Positions 1 through 9,348 of a stretch of 64,000 bases of DNA are shown here, piece after piece. The position numbers and the translations under genes are program-made. The notes beneath the pieces are model-generated. The model searched no databases. It saw nothing but the letters and a program-made list of their open reading frames with translations, and had not been told where the DNA came from. This DNA is from Porphyra umbilicalis (taxonomy: Eukaryota; Rhodophyta; Bangiophyceae; Bangiales; Bangiaceae): NCBI GenBank assembly GCA_002049455.2, contig KV918768.1, positions 1 through 64,000 on the forward strand, given 5' to 3'. Positions within the stretch are counted from its first letter, which is position 1; each line of letters opens with the position of its first letter.

Positions 1-366
1 CTCGTCCACGCCCGCTCGCCGCCCCACGCGGCCACGACCGCCACGTTGCCGACGACCCGGCCGCGGCCGCGCCACCGCCCCCCCTCCCCCGCCACGCCCC
101 CGTGTCCAAGACGACACGACATCGACTTGGCCACGGTTGCGCTCGCCTCGGCTCGCCTACGACCGGGGAGTGTGGAACGTCCGGCCCACAACTGGTCCGC
201 ATCTGGTTTCCCGGACTGCCGATTTCGTTAGACTTATTGTCGCATCTCCCGCTCGACCTTTCAATTATCGTATCTCCGACTTGACCTCACTGATCTTATA
301 TAAACCGCCACCCCGCCGCCGGACCGACGACGGCTGCGGCGGTCAGCCTTCTTTGACATATTCACA
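1..366 (+). mobile_element. 3' end of a copia-like LTR retrotransposon (copy A), including its 3' LTR
   Basis: Bases 1-366 align end to end with 26629-26994 of the complete copia-like element further on, with scattered substitutions. Bases 1-170 match the internal 3' non-coding end, including the purine-rich tract just before the LTR. Bases 171-366 are the 196-bp LTR, which begins TGTGGAACG and ends TTCACA. The LTR keeps an intact TATATAAA box at about 297-304. The rest of the element lies left of the window, so the target duplication (expected to be GCATG, 367-371) cannot be confirmed. It could instead be a truncated or recombined copy. Confidence 0.9.
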
Positions 367-2760
367 GCATGTGCTCGTCTCGAGGGAGAGACAGACAAGA
401 TTCCTCGCCGCAGCGGTGCGGCATGCAAAAAACGGCTAAGAAAATAGGACTGAGCGTACTTTTCTGCTGGTACTGCATATATCATTGTTCTATGATTGCA
501 ACCCTGCGCACGATGCCGTGTCCGAAACGGCCCCGCGGGGATGTGCGCTGCGTGCGCTCGGCAGCTACCCCGCCCGATGCAAATTACGGCTTTAGAAGAG
601 TAACGGTCAGCCCCGCCGGGACAGGAGAGGAGGTGGTGTGGGTGTGGTCGGCATTTGCCGGCGTGCGGCACGCCCGATCATCACCCGCAGGTGTGCGTCC
701 AGGTGTCCCGACGCCGCGCCAGGGCACCCGCCAGAGTTGAGGCCGGCGACTCGCGCCCATGTGCCAAGCACCGCCAGACGGTTGGTGCGGCCAACGGCGC
801 CGGCGGACGGATCCGGGCCGGGCGGACGGGAGCCGCGAGGGGAGCCGCAAGTGGAAAAGGCAGCGGCAATGCCGGCCGAACCGGCCAAGCCGGTGCCGCC
901 GCCGTCGCCGACCCCAAGGCGGGGACGCCCGAGGCGGCGGCCGACGCCCCCCCCGCGGCAGCCGTTAGAGCAAACCCTGCAACGTCGATCCCATCTTCCA
1001 ATTGGGGAATCTAGAGGCGCAACGTGTGGCACGCTGAATGGAGAGCCCATTCTGGGGGCCCTGTTTGGGGCCAGGCGCGATGTAGTTGGGCATCGACCTG
1101 TCTGAAACGAGCCACGAGACGGTCTGAATGGGGTCGTCATTGCTGGGTTATGCGTAGCCCCATTCTGGTAGACCAAATCCGAATGAAAGCGAAGGAGCGC
1201 TAAGGGATCTCGATCAGCGCTTAATGAAACGAAACCACTGAAAAGTTGTCCGGAAAGTGTGCCAAACAGTCGCGGTGAGATTGCCACGTCCCTGTCAAGC
1301 GCCAGATATGCCGCTAATAATCGTCGAAACCGATGACAACATCGAAGAAAGAGGCATTCAAAGGGACGAACGGGCCGACACCTGGCACGGCCACGACATA
1401 AACCGGGCACCTGAATGGTACGACGCCCCTGGGGAGAATCCGATCTCCTCGTGCGCAGTCCCGTCGTTTGTCAACTGATTGGATCGGGCCACCGAAGAAG
1501 CGGTAGGCGGCTAGGCGGGCAAACCGGCGAGCGGGCGTCGTCACTGGCGCGATCCGCATCGTGCGGAAGGCTCGTCGCGAGATATCAACAGGTCAGATGT
1601 CGTCGCCGTCGACACTCTCGGGAGCTGTTTTGAAACCGCCCAGTTTGGAGGGAAGTGCAGTGATTGGCTGAACCAGGGAATCGAACCAATCTGTCGTCCT
1701 GGATGGCATCACTTTTGTCAAAAGCTGCACTTTTGGAAACTAGTCGACGCCACAAACTGTCCGTTTCGGTGCCACATGCACAATGCTCGGTTGAAGCTGG
1801 GTCGCGTCATCGGATGAGATCGTGCGTGAGTGGGCCACTGGAGGGGTGCGAAGCGCTCTGCGCAATGGGTGGACATGGCGACGCCACAGAACGGATGGCC
1901 AGCCGGTCACGTGACCAACTGGTCATCCTTTTGACGTTGGAACGGCCCCCGCGCTGACGCCCTCGCTGGCTCTGGAGGCGTGACGGCAGTCAGCGCCGCG
2001 ACTCGTCAGGGGCCGCCTCGCGGCCCCTCAGCCGTCCGACGTGTGCCGCGCCCGGCGTCTCAGTCCGACGCGTGCCGCTCGACCCCCCAGCCGTCCAACG
2101 TGTGTGGCGTGGGGACGTCTGATCCCCGCCTTTAAACGGGTCTGCGTTGTCAGGCTGCGGTGGCGGGTCTCTCCGGCTCGTCCCACCCGCTGGTTTACAT
2201 TTTATCGGGCGGGCACGGCGCCGCTGTGGACCGGCTCCACGTGGGACGACGAGACGCATGGGCGCTGGTCGGTCCTCATCCGTGACCAGTTTTTGGGAGC
2301 CAGGGCCCCTGCGGGGCGGGCCAGGCTGACGCAGTCCCCCCACACTCGCTCACCCGCCGTCGGACGGCAGGTGGGATTGGGCGGGCGGCGAGGACGCGTC
2401 TCCTCTGTGTGCGCATTCGCGCCGGGGTGGTGGGACGTCTGTGCAGCGCGCGCGCGCCGCCTGCCATCCCGCCCACCCCTCCCCCCCACTTGCCCCGCCC
2501 ACCCCTCCCGCCCTCTTTAACCGCTCTCATGACGCGTGTGAAGGGCGCCAACGACACGCGACGACGCCGAGCGCAACGGCATCGCAACGGTCGCGCTGCC
2601 ACCCCGCCCTCTCCGCCTTGCACCTGCGCGGGGCCGTGTGACCACGGCACCGCGGACGCCCCCCCCCCCCCCCCCCCCACCTCCTGAACGGTGCGCTCCA
2701 CCCTGCCGCCCTTCCCGCCTCTGGTCCCCCAGCTGTGCTGGTCCCAGGGAGGACGGCGCC
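367..2760. other. Intergenic GC-rich region without a supported gene
   Basis: No reading frame here has a recognisable domain; the long frames in 600-1100 and 2000-2760 look like composition-driven shadows. Positions 967-987 carry a 21-base word that recurs in reverse complement at 13990-14010. Between 1020 and 1190 are GGGGCC/AATGGGGTCG-type words like those near 13.75-13.93 kb. Around 2028-2120 there is a short imperfect tandem repeat built on CAGCCGTCCRACGTGTG. The last 250 bases are C- and G-homopolymer rich and may include the promoter of the proline-rich ORF that starts at 2761. Confidence 0.5.
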
Positions 2761-3834
2761 ATGTACGGGCCTCCCCCCCCACCGCCCCGCGCTTTTGGGC
2801 CCTCCCCTCCCCGCAATCACTGCCGCCCCCCTCCTGCGGGCCGGGGTGGTGGCCGGCCGCTTATGAACGGCGGCCGGCCTCCGGCACCACACCGGCTGCC
2901 CTGCCGTCCTCACCCCCGCCGCCTCGGACCTGACGCCGACCACGCCGATCCTGACGACCAACGTGTTCGTCGACGCGTCGACGACGACGGGCGTTATCAC
3001 CCTCAAGCCGGCGGCGAGTACCCCCGTCGGTGGAGCCCGCCTCGTCGACCAGCGGGCCCGCCACGCGGGCCCCCTTGGCGCAGCCCCCCTCGACGCCCGG
3101 CGGGCCCCCCACAGGGCCCCCCCCCCCCCCCGTGGTGGAGCCCGCAGCGAGGACCAGCGGGCGCCCCACGCGGCCCTCGACGGTGCAGCCCTCCGCAACG
3201 ACCGGCGGGCCCCCGACACGGATCCCCTCGCTGGAGCCCCCCGCGACGACCGGCGGGCCCGTCTGACGACCCAGGGTGTTGGCCACCGGGGCCACCGGTC
3301 GACGACCACCGGCGCTCGTACGGCTCTTGGCCGCCGCCACCCCCGTCCTCGTGTGCCCACGGGTACGCCAGCGCGGGCGAGCCGTGGCCAACCGGTGGGT
3401 ACGACCCCACCGGTAGCTGGTCTTCCGCGTGGCGGCCGCCGCCGTACCCGGTGTTCCACCGTCCGGCGCTCTGGAGCGGCGAGTCACCCGCCAAGCCACA
3501 CGGCGGGCACGCGTACCAGTGGGCGTTGACGACGGCTCAGCCGCAGAGCACGCCTTCGCTGTTGATGTTGTTGCCCGCGCCGCCGCAGCCCTCGCTGCAG
3601 CCGACGCCGCAGGAGCCAGCGCGCCAACCTCTGTACGTGATCGGGAGCCACCCAGCCCCGCAGCCGACGCCGCAGCCGACGCCGCAGCCGACGCCGCAGG
3701 AGGCAGCTCGCCAGCCTCTGTACGTGGTAGGCGGGCACCAAGCCCCGCCCCCCTCGACGTTTGTGCTGGTGCCTGCTCCCCCCCAGCCTCCCCAGCAGGC
3801 CCCTCTCTACCTGACGCCGCCGTTCCAGCAGTGA
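2761..3834 (+). CDS. Proline-rich low-complexity ORF (possible 5' part of the trihelix-like locus)
   Basis: From the ATG at 2761 this frame stays open to TGA at 3832-3834 (357 codons). It begins [13 protein letters not shown]. The middle holds repeats of the type WSPPRRPAGPPRG (about six copies) and the end holds PTPQ repeats and two copies of an RQPLYVxGxH motif. Such motif periodicity is hard to explain as a shadow frame, so I think it is translated. The stop falls immediately before the trihelix-like segment, which continues in the -1 frame at 3834. This may be one gene interrupted by a frameshift or by an unrecognised intron, or two adjacent genes. No enzymatic or structural domain is recognised. 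Confidence 0.45.
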   Translation: MYGPPPPPPRAFGPSPPRNHCRPPPAGRGGGRPLMNGGRPPAPHRLPCRPHPRRLGPDADHADPDDQRVRRRVDDDGRYHPQAGGEYPRRWSPPRRPAGPPRGPPWRSPPRRPAGPPQGPPPPPWWSPQRGPAGAPRGPRRCSPPQRPAGPRHGSPRWSPPRRPAGPSDDPGCWPPGPPVDDHRRSYGSWPPPPPSSCAHGYASAGEPWPTGGYDPTGSWSSAWRPPPYPVFHRPALWSGESPAKPHGGHAYQWALTTAQPQSTPSLLMLLPAPPQPSLQPTPQEPARQPLYVIGSHPAPQPTPQPTPQPTPQEAARQPLYVVGGHQAPPPSTFVLVPAPPQPPQQAPLYLTPPFQQ

Positions 3835-4562
3835 ACTACAACCTCCCCAAGTCCATGGGCTCCAGCCTGGGATGGACGGACGAGGACCGCGTGCCGCTGT
3901 GTAGGGCCTACCTGGAGGTGAGCGAGGACCCTGTGACCACCACTGGTCGCCCCAAGGACCAGCTGTGGGCGGCTGTGCACGAGAAGTGGACGGACCTGAT
4001 GACCAAGAAGGGGCCCCTGCGCGTCAAGCGCAACGTGAGCGCGTTGGAGAAGCAGTTCAAGAAGATCCGGAAGGGGGTGAGCTCGTTTACCTCTCACTAC
4101 CTGGCGGTCAAGAATATGCAAACTACCGGGAACCTGACGGAGGAGGACATCATCAGCGGTGCGGTCGCGCGGTACTGCTCGCTGGACATCTACGAGTCCA
4201 TTCGCAGCGACCGGGAGAAGGACAAGCGCAAGGGCAAGACGGCCAAACGCAAAGCCAAACTGGCGCACTGCAAGTGGGTGGGATGCTGGCGAGTTTTGCG
4301 CACATCTGACAAGTTCAGCGGCGCGGCCAACACGGCGGACGACGCGAGTGTGGACCTGGACGACTCTTCTGACGAGGACGGCGAGAGCGGGAGCACGAGC
4401 AGCCCGAACTCCCGCAACAAGGGGTATCAGCGCCGACCGGGCGGCATCAAGGCCGCCAAGCTGATGCGGTCGGAGGACGCCGGCATGGAGAAGCAGGTGA
4501 AGGCGAGCACGGCGGCGGTGGACAAGCTGACCGTTGCGCAGCAAGAGCGCACTGCGCTTTGC
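3834..4562 (+). pseudogene. Trihelix/Myb-SANT-like DNA-binding domain protein (frame-disrupted)
   Basis: The frame starting at AAC 3834 reads a tryptophan-anchored domain: LGWTDEDRVPLCRAYLEV, then GRPKDQLWAAVHEKW, then KRNVSALEKQFKKIRKG. This spacing of W, L/C and QLW matches the Myb/SANT-like (trihelix) domain of plant NAM-associated proteins and of the companion protein of PIF/Harbinger transposons. A basic stretch (DREKDKRKGKTAKRKAK) and an acidic Ser/Asp tract follow. No ATG opens the domain in this frame: the upstream part is either the proline-rich frame ending at 3834 or the Ala-rich same-frame stretch from 3429. At about 4563-4567 a run of five T's marks a switch to the frame of the next segment; six T's would join them. 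Either the gene is broken, or there are indel errors or introns. Confidence 0.6.
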
Positions 4563-5086
4563 TTTTTGACTCTCCCGCGATGCGTAACACGCCCGAGGCG
4601 GCCCAGTACCGGCAAGCTGTTATGCGCAAGATGATGCAAGCTGCTGGCCTGGCGGCGCCCCCTGCACCGGCTCCCACGCCTGCGCCGCCGGCACGCAGTG
4701 CTGTTAAGGAGATCCATGTTGTGGAAGTTGACGACGGCGTGGCCGCCATGGAAGTCACGACTTTCGCGGCTGATGCGTCGTCGTCGGCGCCGCCGGCGGG
4801 CGGCTCTGCCGCCGGAGCTAACGCGCCGCCGGGGGAGGACCCGCCGGCGGCGCCTGTGGCAGCAGATACTGCTGCTGCAACGGCTCTGGCGGCGGAGGCT
4901 GAGTCGCCGGCGGCGCCGCCGGCGCGCGGCAGCGGGGGGGGCGACAACCAGCGTGGCCGCAAGTCGCAAGCCGCAAAGCAGCGGGCCGCTTCTGCGGCTC
5001 TCAACAAGCAGCTGGATACAACCCGCGGCCTTGACCAAAGTAGCGAGTCTGACACGACCACCACCACCACCACGGACACTGAGTAG
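4562..5086 (+). pseudogene. C-terminal Ala/Pro-rich part of the trihelix-like protein
   Basis: This frame continues the trihelix-like segment after a one-base shift in the T run at 4563-4567. It begins LFDSPAMRNTPEAAQYR, followed by QAVMRKMMQAAG, a predicted helix of the type that ends NAM-associated/Harbinger Myb-like proteins. It then becomes Ala/Pro-rich and finishes with a Thr-rich tail and a TAG at 5084-5086. No further domain is recognised. Sixty bases downstream lies a paired T-tract motif (5146-5190) that also follows the Harbinger-type transposase gene. Read with the previous segment, the protein would bind DNA, either as a transposon companion or as a host regulator. Confidence 0.5.
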
Positions 5087-5145
5087 CGTAGCGACTGTGT
5101 ATTGCTTTGTGCTTTGTGACATGTAGCAGCAGCTCGATGCCAACG

Positions 5146-5190
5146 AAAGGTTTTTTTTTTTATCCCTCTTCGGGGTTTTTTTTCCTATAC
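5146..5190 (+). terminator. Paired T-tract motif downstream of the trihelix-like gene
   Basis: AAAGG is followed by 11 T's, a 14-base C/G-rich spacer (ATCCCTCTTCGGGG), 8 T's and CCTATAC. The spacer can fold as a CCC-loop-GGG mini-hairpin. An almost identical arrangement (AAAGG-T9-14 bases-T9-CCTACAC) lies just downstream of the minus-strand transposase at 11124-11165. Position after the stop codons suggests a 3'-end or termination signal; a shared transposon end is the alternative. Confidence 0.35.
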
Positions 5191-5429
5191 TTATGCCTTT
5201 CTCGGTGCACACAGTCGACCTCCGCCTGCGGCAAGCAACCAGCGACGGACCACACGCAGTCGTGCGGCGTCTCCGCTTTGTGCTGCCGCCCCTCCATCAG
5301 CCCAACGCCTCGCGCGTCGCAGAGTCCAACACCAACCCGTCCCCGCCAACGCTCGCCTCCCCCTCCCCCATACGCCCCGCCTGGTCGGCAGCGTCGCTAA
5401 ACCCCGGCCCTCGGCACCGCAAAACTCGC

Positions 5430-5880
5430 AGGCGAAGGGAGCGCGGCGCCAGCGCGGGGGCGACGGCGGGGGGCAACAGGCGGGCAGACGCAGCCGCGGG
5501 CGAGGGGAGCGCGGCGCCGGCGCGGTGCCGACGGCGGCGGGCAACAGGCGCGCAGCGGCAGCCGCGGGCGAAGAGAGCGCGGCGCCAGCGCGGGGGCGAC
5601 GGCGGGGGGCAACAGGCGGGCAGACGCAGCCGCGGGCGAGGGGAGCGCGGCGCCTGCGCGGCGCCGACGGCGGCGGGCAACAGGCGCGCAGCGGCAGCCG
5701 CGGGCGAAGAGAGGGCGGCGCCAGCGCGGGGGCGACGGCGGGGGCAACAGGCGGGCAGACGCAGCCGCGGGCGAGGGGAGCGCGGCGCCGGCGCGGCGCC
5801 GACGGCGGCGGACAACAGGTGGGCAGACGCAGCCCCGGGCGAGCGGGGCTGCCCGGCGTGGGCCGCCCGTCCGCACTTGT
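5430..5880. repeat. 68-bp GC-rich minisatellite with alternating unit types
   Basis: The word CAACAGG recurs at 5474, 5542, 5610, 5678, about 5745 and 5813, a 67-68 bp period. Units alternate between a GGGCAGACGCAGCC type and a GCGCAGCGGCAGCC type, giving a 136-bp higher-order dimer repeated three times. Because 68 is not a multiple of three, the repeat walks through all reading frames. The long frames across it on both strands are therefore unlikely to be genes. Confidence 0.8.
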
Positions 5881-6273
5881 GCGCAGCCCCGACTTCGGAG
5901 CCGGAACTGAACGCATTGCGATCGGTGAGCGCCAATAGAACTCATCGAATGTACATGGCCAGCATGACAGTGCGACAATGAAATAAAAATAGGTTTTTGC
6001 GAAAACTGAGTGGTATTCGGAGTATGTTGGTATGTTCAAATTTCTGGTCGCGAGATCGACCGTACAGCCCCCCAAAGACGCCCGTCTCGCGTTTGCAAAT
6101 TTTGTGGCGCAAGCATATGTACATGTCCTGCTCTCCGTGCTCCGTAGCTCAACGCCACCGTTCAATTGGGACGGGAGAGCGCGGGGGATTTTCGCTTCCC
6201 CGCGTGCTGATCACCACCGCGCGAGTGCCGCCCCTCCGACGCCGATCCGCCGCACCCCCTCCCCCTCTCCTCC
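5881..6273. other. Gap without a supported gene
   Basis: The sequence drops to moderate GC around 5920-6160, with words such as AATAAAAATAGG near 5980, then returns to GC-rich DNA. No domain, RNA gene or repeat is visible. Confidence 0.5.
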
Positions 6274-7320
6274 ATGAGCGTCCCTCCGTCCCTGTCGCTT
6301 CGCCGCCAGGGTCGCCTGTACCCCCCCCCCCCGCCCCAATGGCGGCGCCCGCCGACGCGGCGGCGCTCTTTGCTGCCGCGCCGTCGCCGGCCGCCGGCCA
6401 CTGCTGGTGCCTTCGGCCACCAGCCCGCCGCAGGCGCGATCCGTGTGGTGGCGCTGCCGGGCAGCCACGGCGACACGGCCTTCGGCGCCCCGCTGGCGCG
6501 CTCGGCGTCGGCCCTGCCGGGCGACGGCGGCGGCACGGTCGTCAGCCCGCCGCCTATGCCCTCGGCGTCGGCCCCGCCAAGCGACGGCGGCGGGACGGCC
6601 GCCACCCCGACGCGTTTGCGCTCTTCGTCGGCGCCGCGGGGCGGCGCCGACGACACGGCCGCCAGCCCGACGCCGGGGTGCTCGGCGTCGTCGCTTCCGG
6701 GCAGGCACCGACGGCCACGCCGGCCGGCGGCGGCGATCTCGGCGGCGGCGGCGGATGGCGGTGGCGATGGCGACGCGCCGGACGCCGCTCGTGGGGGGGG
6801 GGGGGCGACGCTGGCGCCGCCGCGTCCATGTCGCTGGCCGACGTCACCACCGCGGCGGCGGCCGCGGCCGAGGCGGCGGCGGCCGACGAGGTGGCGCCGC
6901 GGTGACCAGCGGGGGCTCGTGGGTGGGGGTAGACCACGCCCCGTCGCCCGCGGCGGCGGCGGCGGCTGCCACCGGTTCGTCGGCGGCGGCGCTGCCGCGG
7001 CCGCCGCCGTTGCTGTCGTTTCGGGCAGTGGTGCTCGTCGCGGACATCGCGGCCGCGGCGGCGGCGCTGGCGGCGGCGGCGGCGTAGGCGGCGGCGGCGG
7101 TGTAGGCGGCGGCGGCGGTGTAGGCGGCGGCGGCGGCGCTGGCGGCGGCGGCGGCGTAGGCGGCGGCGGCGGTGTAGGCGGCGGCGGCGGTGTAGGCGGC
7201 GGCGGCGGTGTAGGCGGCGGTGGCGCGCCCGTGGCCACCTCACGGTGTCCCGCGCCGCTGCCCCCCCACCCCAGACGGCGGCGCTGCCGCGGCCGCCGCC
7301 GTTGCTGTCGTTGCGGGTAG
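6274..7320 (+). CDS. Hypothetical repeat-containing ORF (20-residue repeats)
   Basis: From ATG 6274 the frame is open for 348 codons. Between about 6455 and 6700 it carries four to five in-frame 20-residue repeats with the consensus SASALPGDGGGTxxSPxPxx, from a 60-bp DNA repeat. The second half is Arg- then Gly-rich because of GGC microsatellite. A second plus frame (ATG 6339, stop near 6905) reads the same 60-bp repeat as ALGVGPAGRRRRHGRQP and also looks protein-like, so the true frame is undecided. No known domain. Given the composition, either could be a shadow; only the 3-fold periodicity argues for coding. Confidence 0.25.
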   Translation: MSVPPSLSLRRQGRLYPPPPPQWRRPPTRRRSLLPRRRRPPATAGAFGHQPAAGAIRVVALPGSHGDTAFGAPLARSASALPGDGGGTVVSPPPMPSASAPPSDGGGTAATPTRLRSSSAPRGGADDTAASPTPGCSASSLPGRHRRPRRPAAAISAAAADGGGDGDAPDAARGGGGATLAPPRPCRWPTSPPRRRPRPRRRRPTRWRRGDQRGLVGGGRPRPVARGGGGGCHRFVGGGAAAAAAVAVVSGSGARRGHRGRGGGAGGGGGVGGGGGVGGGGGVGGGGGAGGGGGVGGGGGVGGGGGVGGGGGVGGGGAPVATSRCPAPLPPHPRRRRCRGRRRCCRCG

Positions 7321-7470
7321 TGGTGCCCGTCGCGGACACCGCGGCCGCGGCGGCGGCGGTGCCGGCGGCGGCGGCGCAGGCGGCGGCGGCGGTGTAGGCG
7401 GCGGTGGCGCGCCCGTGGCCACCCCACGGCGCCCCGCGCCGCTGCCCCCGCACCCCAGACGGCGGCCACG
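6998..7470. repeat. GGC-rich minisatellite and duplicated block
   Basis: From about 7081 to 7220 an 18-bp unit (GGCGGCGGCGGTGTAGGC) is repeated in tandem. The surrounding block, starting GCCGCCGTTGCTGTCGTT and ending CCCCAGACGGCGG, occurs at about 6998-7280 and again at about 7285-7465 with a shorter GGC core. This explains the very long open frames on both strands. Confidence 0.75.
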
Positions 7471-8115
7471 CCCACGGCCGACGTCGGCCCAGACGTGGGC
7501 GGCGCACTCGCAGCGTCGACGAAGCCGCGGGCCATGGCCGCCGCCGCCGCCGCCGGCGGTAGCGGCCGCAGCGTTGCGGGCGGTGAGGCGGCCGTCGCGC
7601 CGTGGGGGGGGTGGGGGGGGGAGGGGGGGCGCCGCCCCAGCATGGTCGCATCGACAGCGTTTCCACCGCCGCGTCGCGGCCGTTGGCCGGCTGGCCCGGC
7701 GGCCGACCGACGGGCCGCCGGCGGCGCCCGCGTCGCCGCCGCCGTCGCCGCCGCCGCAGGTGGACGGGCGCCCCGCCGCCCGCGTGCGCCGCCCGTGCGG
7801 TGGCCGCCGCCGCCACCGCCGCGGCCGCCGCCCGTCGGCCGCCGCCGTCACCGCCGCCGCCGCGGGGCTCCACGCGGCGGCGGCCGCCGCCGAAGGCGCC
7901 GACGGCACGACGCGCCGGCGGTGGCTCGCCCGCTGCTTCCCGTGGGCGGCGACGCGGGTGCGAGAGCCGCGGCTTCGCTCGACGTTTCTTTTTTTTTTTT
8001 TTGGCGCCTATGTCCCACCTCCTACCTCATCTCCATCCCACTCGAGCGCCGCGTCTCTCAAAGAAGTTAATGAATGTAGTAAACTCAACGCAAGCACATC
8101 CCCACAAAGCACGAG
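7471..8115. other. GC-rich spacer downstream of the histone gene
   Basis: 7471-7980 is CCG/GGC-rich with frames open on both strands and no domain. A run of about 13 T's lies at 7990-8002. From 8030 to 8115 the sequence is ordinary, unique and presumably the 3' untranslated region of the minus-strand H3 gene. I do not see the metazoan histone 3' stem-loop. Confidence 0.4.
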
Positions 8116-8529
8116 CTACGCCCGCTCGCCGCGGATGCGGCGAGCAAGCTGGATGTCCTTCGACATGACAGTCACACGCTTGCCGTGGATGGCGCACAGT
8201 TGGGCGTCCTGGAAGAGGCCCACCAGGTAGGCCTCGGACGCCTCCTGCAGCGCCAACACAGCAGACGCCGAAAAGCGAGGAGAGTTAGTGTACTCCTGCG
8301 CAATCTCGCGCACCAGGCGCTGGAAGGGGAGCTTGCTGATAAGCAGCTCCCCCGACCGCTGGAATTTGCGGATGTCCCGCAGGGCGACCGTCCCAGGCCG
8401 GTAACGGCGCTTGACTGCGGCCTTGCCACCGGCCTTGGACTTGGTCGCCCGCCTGGCGGCAGCCCTGGCCAGAGAAGCCGGGGCCTTGCCGCCAGTGGAC
8501 CGCCGCGCCGTCTGCTTCGTCCGCGCCAT
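8116..8529 (-). CDS. Divergent histone H3 variant, intronless
   Basis: This encodes 137 codons including Met, from ATG 8527-8529 to TAG 8116-8118. The N-tail begins [17 protein letters not shown]4 and K14 are kept but position 9 is Arg, where almost all H3 have Lys. The K27 equivalent is also Arg (AARRATKS replaces AARKSAP), and the K18 and K23 region is rewritten with one extra residue before the core. The histone fold is well conserved: [56 protein letters not shown] and a canonical [12 protein letters not shown] end. Loop 1 (YTNSPRF) has no insertion, so it is not a CenH3. It should be a nucleosomal H3 that cannot take K9 or K27 methylation. The upstream region has a TATAAAG on the minus strand at 8870-8876 and CCAAT repeats. 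The open frame continues upstream of the ATG without domain content. Confidence 0.9.
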   Translation of the reverse strand: MARTKQTARRSTGGKAPASLARAAARRATKSKAGGKAAVKRRYRPGTVALRDIRKFQRSGELLISKLPFQRLVREIAQEYTNSPRFSASAVLALQEASEAYLVGLFQDAQLCAIHGKRVTVMSKDIQLARRIRGERA

Positions 8530-8569
8530 GGCTGGCGGGGCGCAGGTGTAGTAGCCGCCACAGGTGGCA

Positions 8570-8830
8570 GAGGAGAGGGGGGGCAGGGGGGGGGGAGTTG
8601 AGGCGGGGTGAGGGGGGGGGCAGGTCCACGCCAGACCACAGTCGGCGCGGCGGGGGCAGGTCGCACCACCGGTAGAGGTTGGCGGGGCGGGGGGGGGGAG
8701 GGCGGCGGGGTGCCGGGGGGGACAGGTCAACCCCAGACCACAGTCGGCGAGGCGGGGGCAGGCCGCACCGCCGGTAGTGGTAGGCGGGGCGGGGGTGGGG
8801 AAGGGGGCGGGCAGAAGGGACGATACTGCG
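8570..8830 (-). repeat. 102-bp tandem duplication in the H3 5' leader/promoter
   Basis: The block beginning CCAGACCACAGTCGGCG and running through the CGCACC...CCGGTAG word starts at 8631 and recurs at 8733 with a few substitutions. Both copies are embedded in G-rich runs. It lies between the H3 start codon and the putative TATA box, so it would be 5' leader sequence. Confidence 0.7.
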
Positions 8831-8867
8831 GAATGACGCCGAGAGGAGATGGCCGGGATGGGCTCCT

Positions 8868-8878
8868 CTTTATACCTG
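8868..8878 (-). promoter_or_regulatory. Putative TATA box of the H3 gene
   Basis: On the minus strand GGTATAAAGAG reads as a TATA box about 340 bp before the H3 ATG. It is the only good TATA word between the start codon and the CCAAT repeat array. A 5' leader of about 300 bp would follow; the transcription start is not known. Confidence 0.35.
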
Positions 8879-9348
8879 GAATGGGTCTCCCCTGGGTGCC
8901 CTGGGTGACGGGCACGGCCACTGCCTGCCAGAGACCACCTGGGCAGGACCAGAAACCCCTCCGCAACTCATAGTGGATGCATCTGTGGGGACATTCCTTC
9001 GCCTTTGTATTGGGCTCGCAGAGTCATCCGAATCCGCCGTCTCCATGACTCCGTTCAAGCGTGGAAATGTACATTTCTTCTCATCTTCGTGAGTTAGTGT
9101 CCAAGAAAGTGCGAAAATTATTGCCAGAGAAAGGAATGCTTATCCAAAGAACCGCGCCACCCGGTCGCTGACGCCCCACTCAATGCGGGATCGATGACCA
9201 CAGATCGCCCCAGCTGATCGCCCCCCCCCGGGAGCGATCTTCGGGTGACAACCCGCCTCCCCCCAGCTCCCTGCAGGTCCCGCTGTCGCCGCCGTAGATC
9301 TCATTCGCAGCCATCCACTCGACTACGTCGTTCACACTGCGTCACGGC
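8879..9348. other. Upstream region between the H3 TATA and the CCAAT repeats
   Basis: No gene is supported. There is a short inverted CGATCGCCCC/GGGAGCGATC-type word near 9205-9240 and otherwise unique sequence. It probably belongs to the H3 promoter region. Confidence 0.35.

Noticed and set aside
1660-1700. tRNA-like T-arm (minus strand reads GGTTCGATTCCC)
   Set aside because: The T stem does not pair beyond two bases and no acceptor, D or anticodon arms fit around it.
6162-7873. Very long proline- and arginine-rich frames on the minus strand
   Set aside because: They are translations of CCG/GGC microsatellite and minisatellite; all frames are open, with no motif.
8116-8529. Centromeric H3 (CenH3) interpretation of the divergent H3
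   Set aside because: Loop 1 has no insertion, the core is close to canonical H3, and the tail is still H3-like. CenH3 tails are unrelated and loop 1 is longer.
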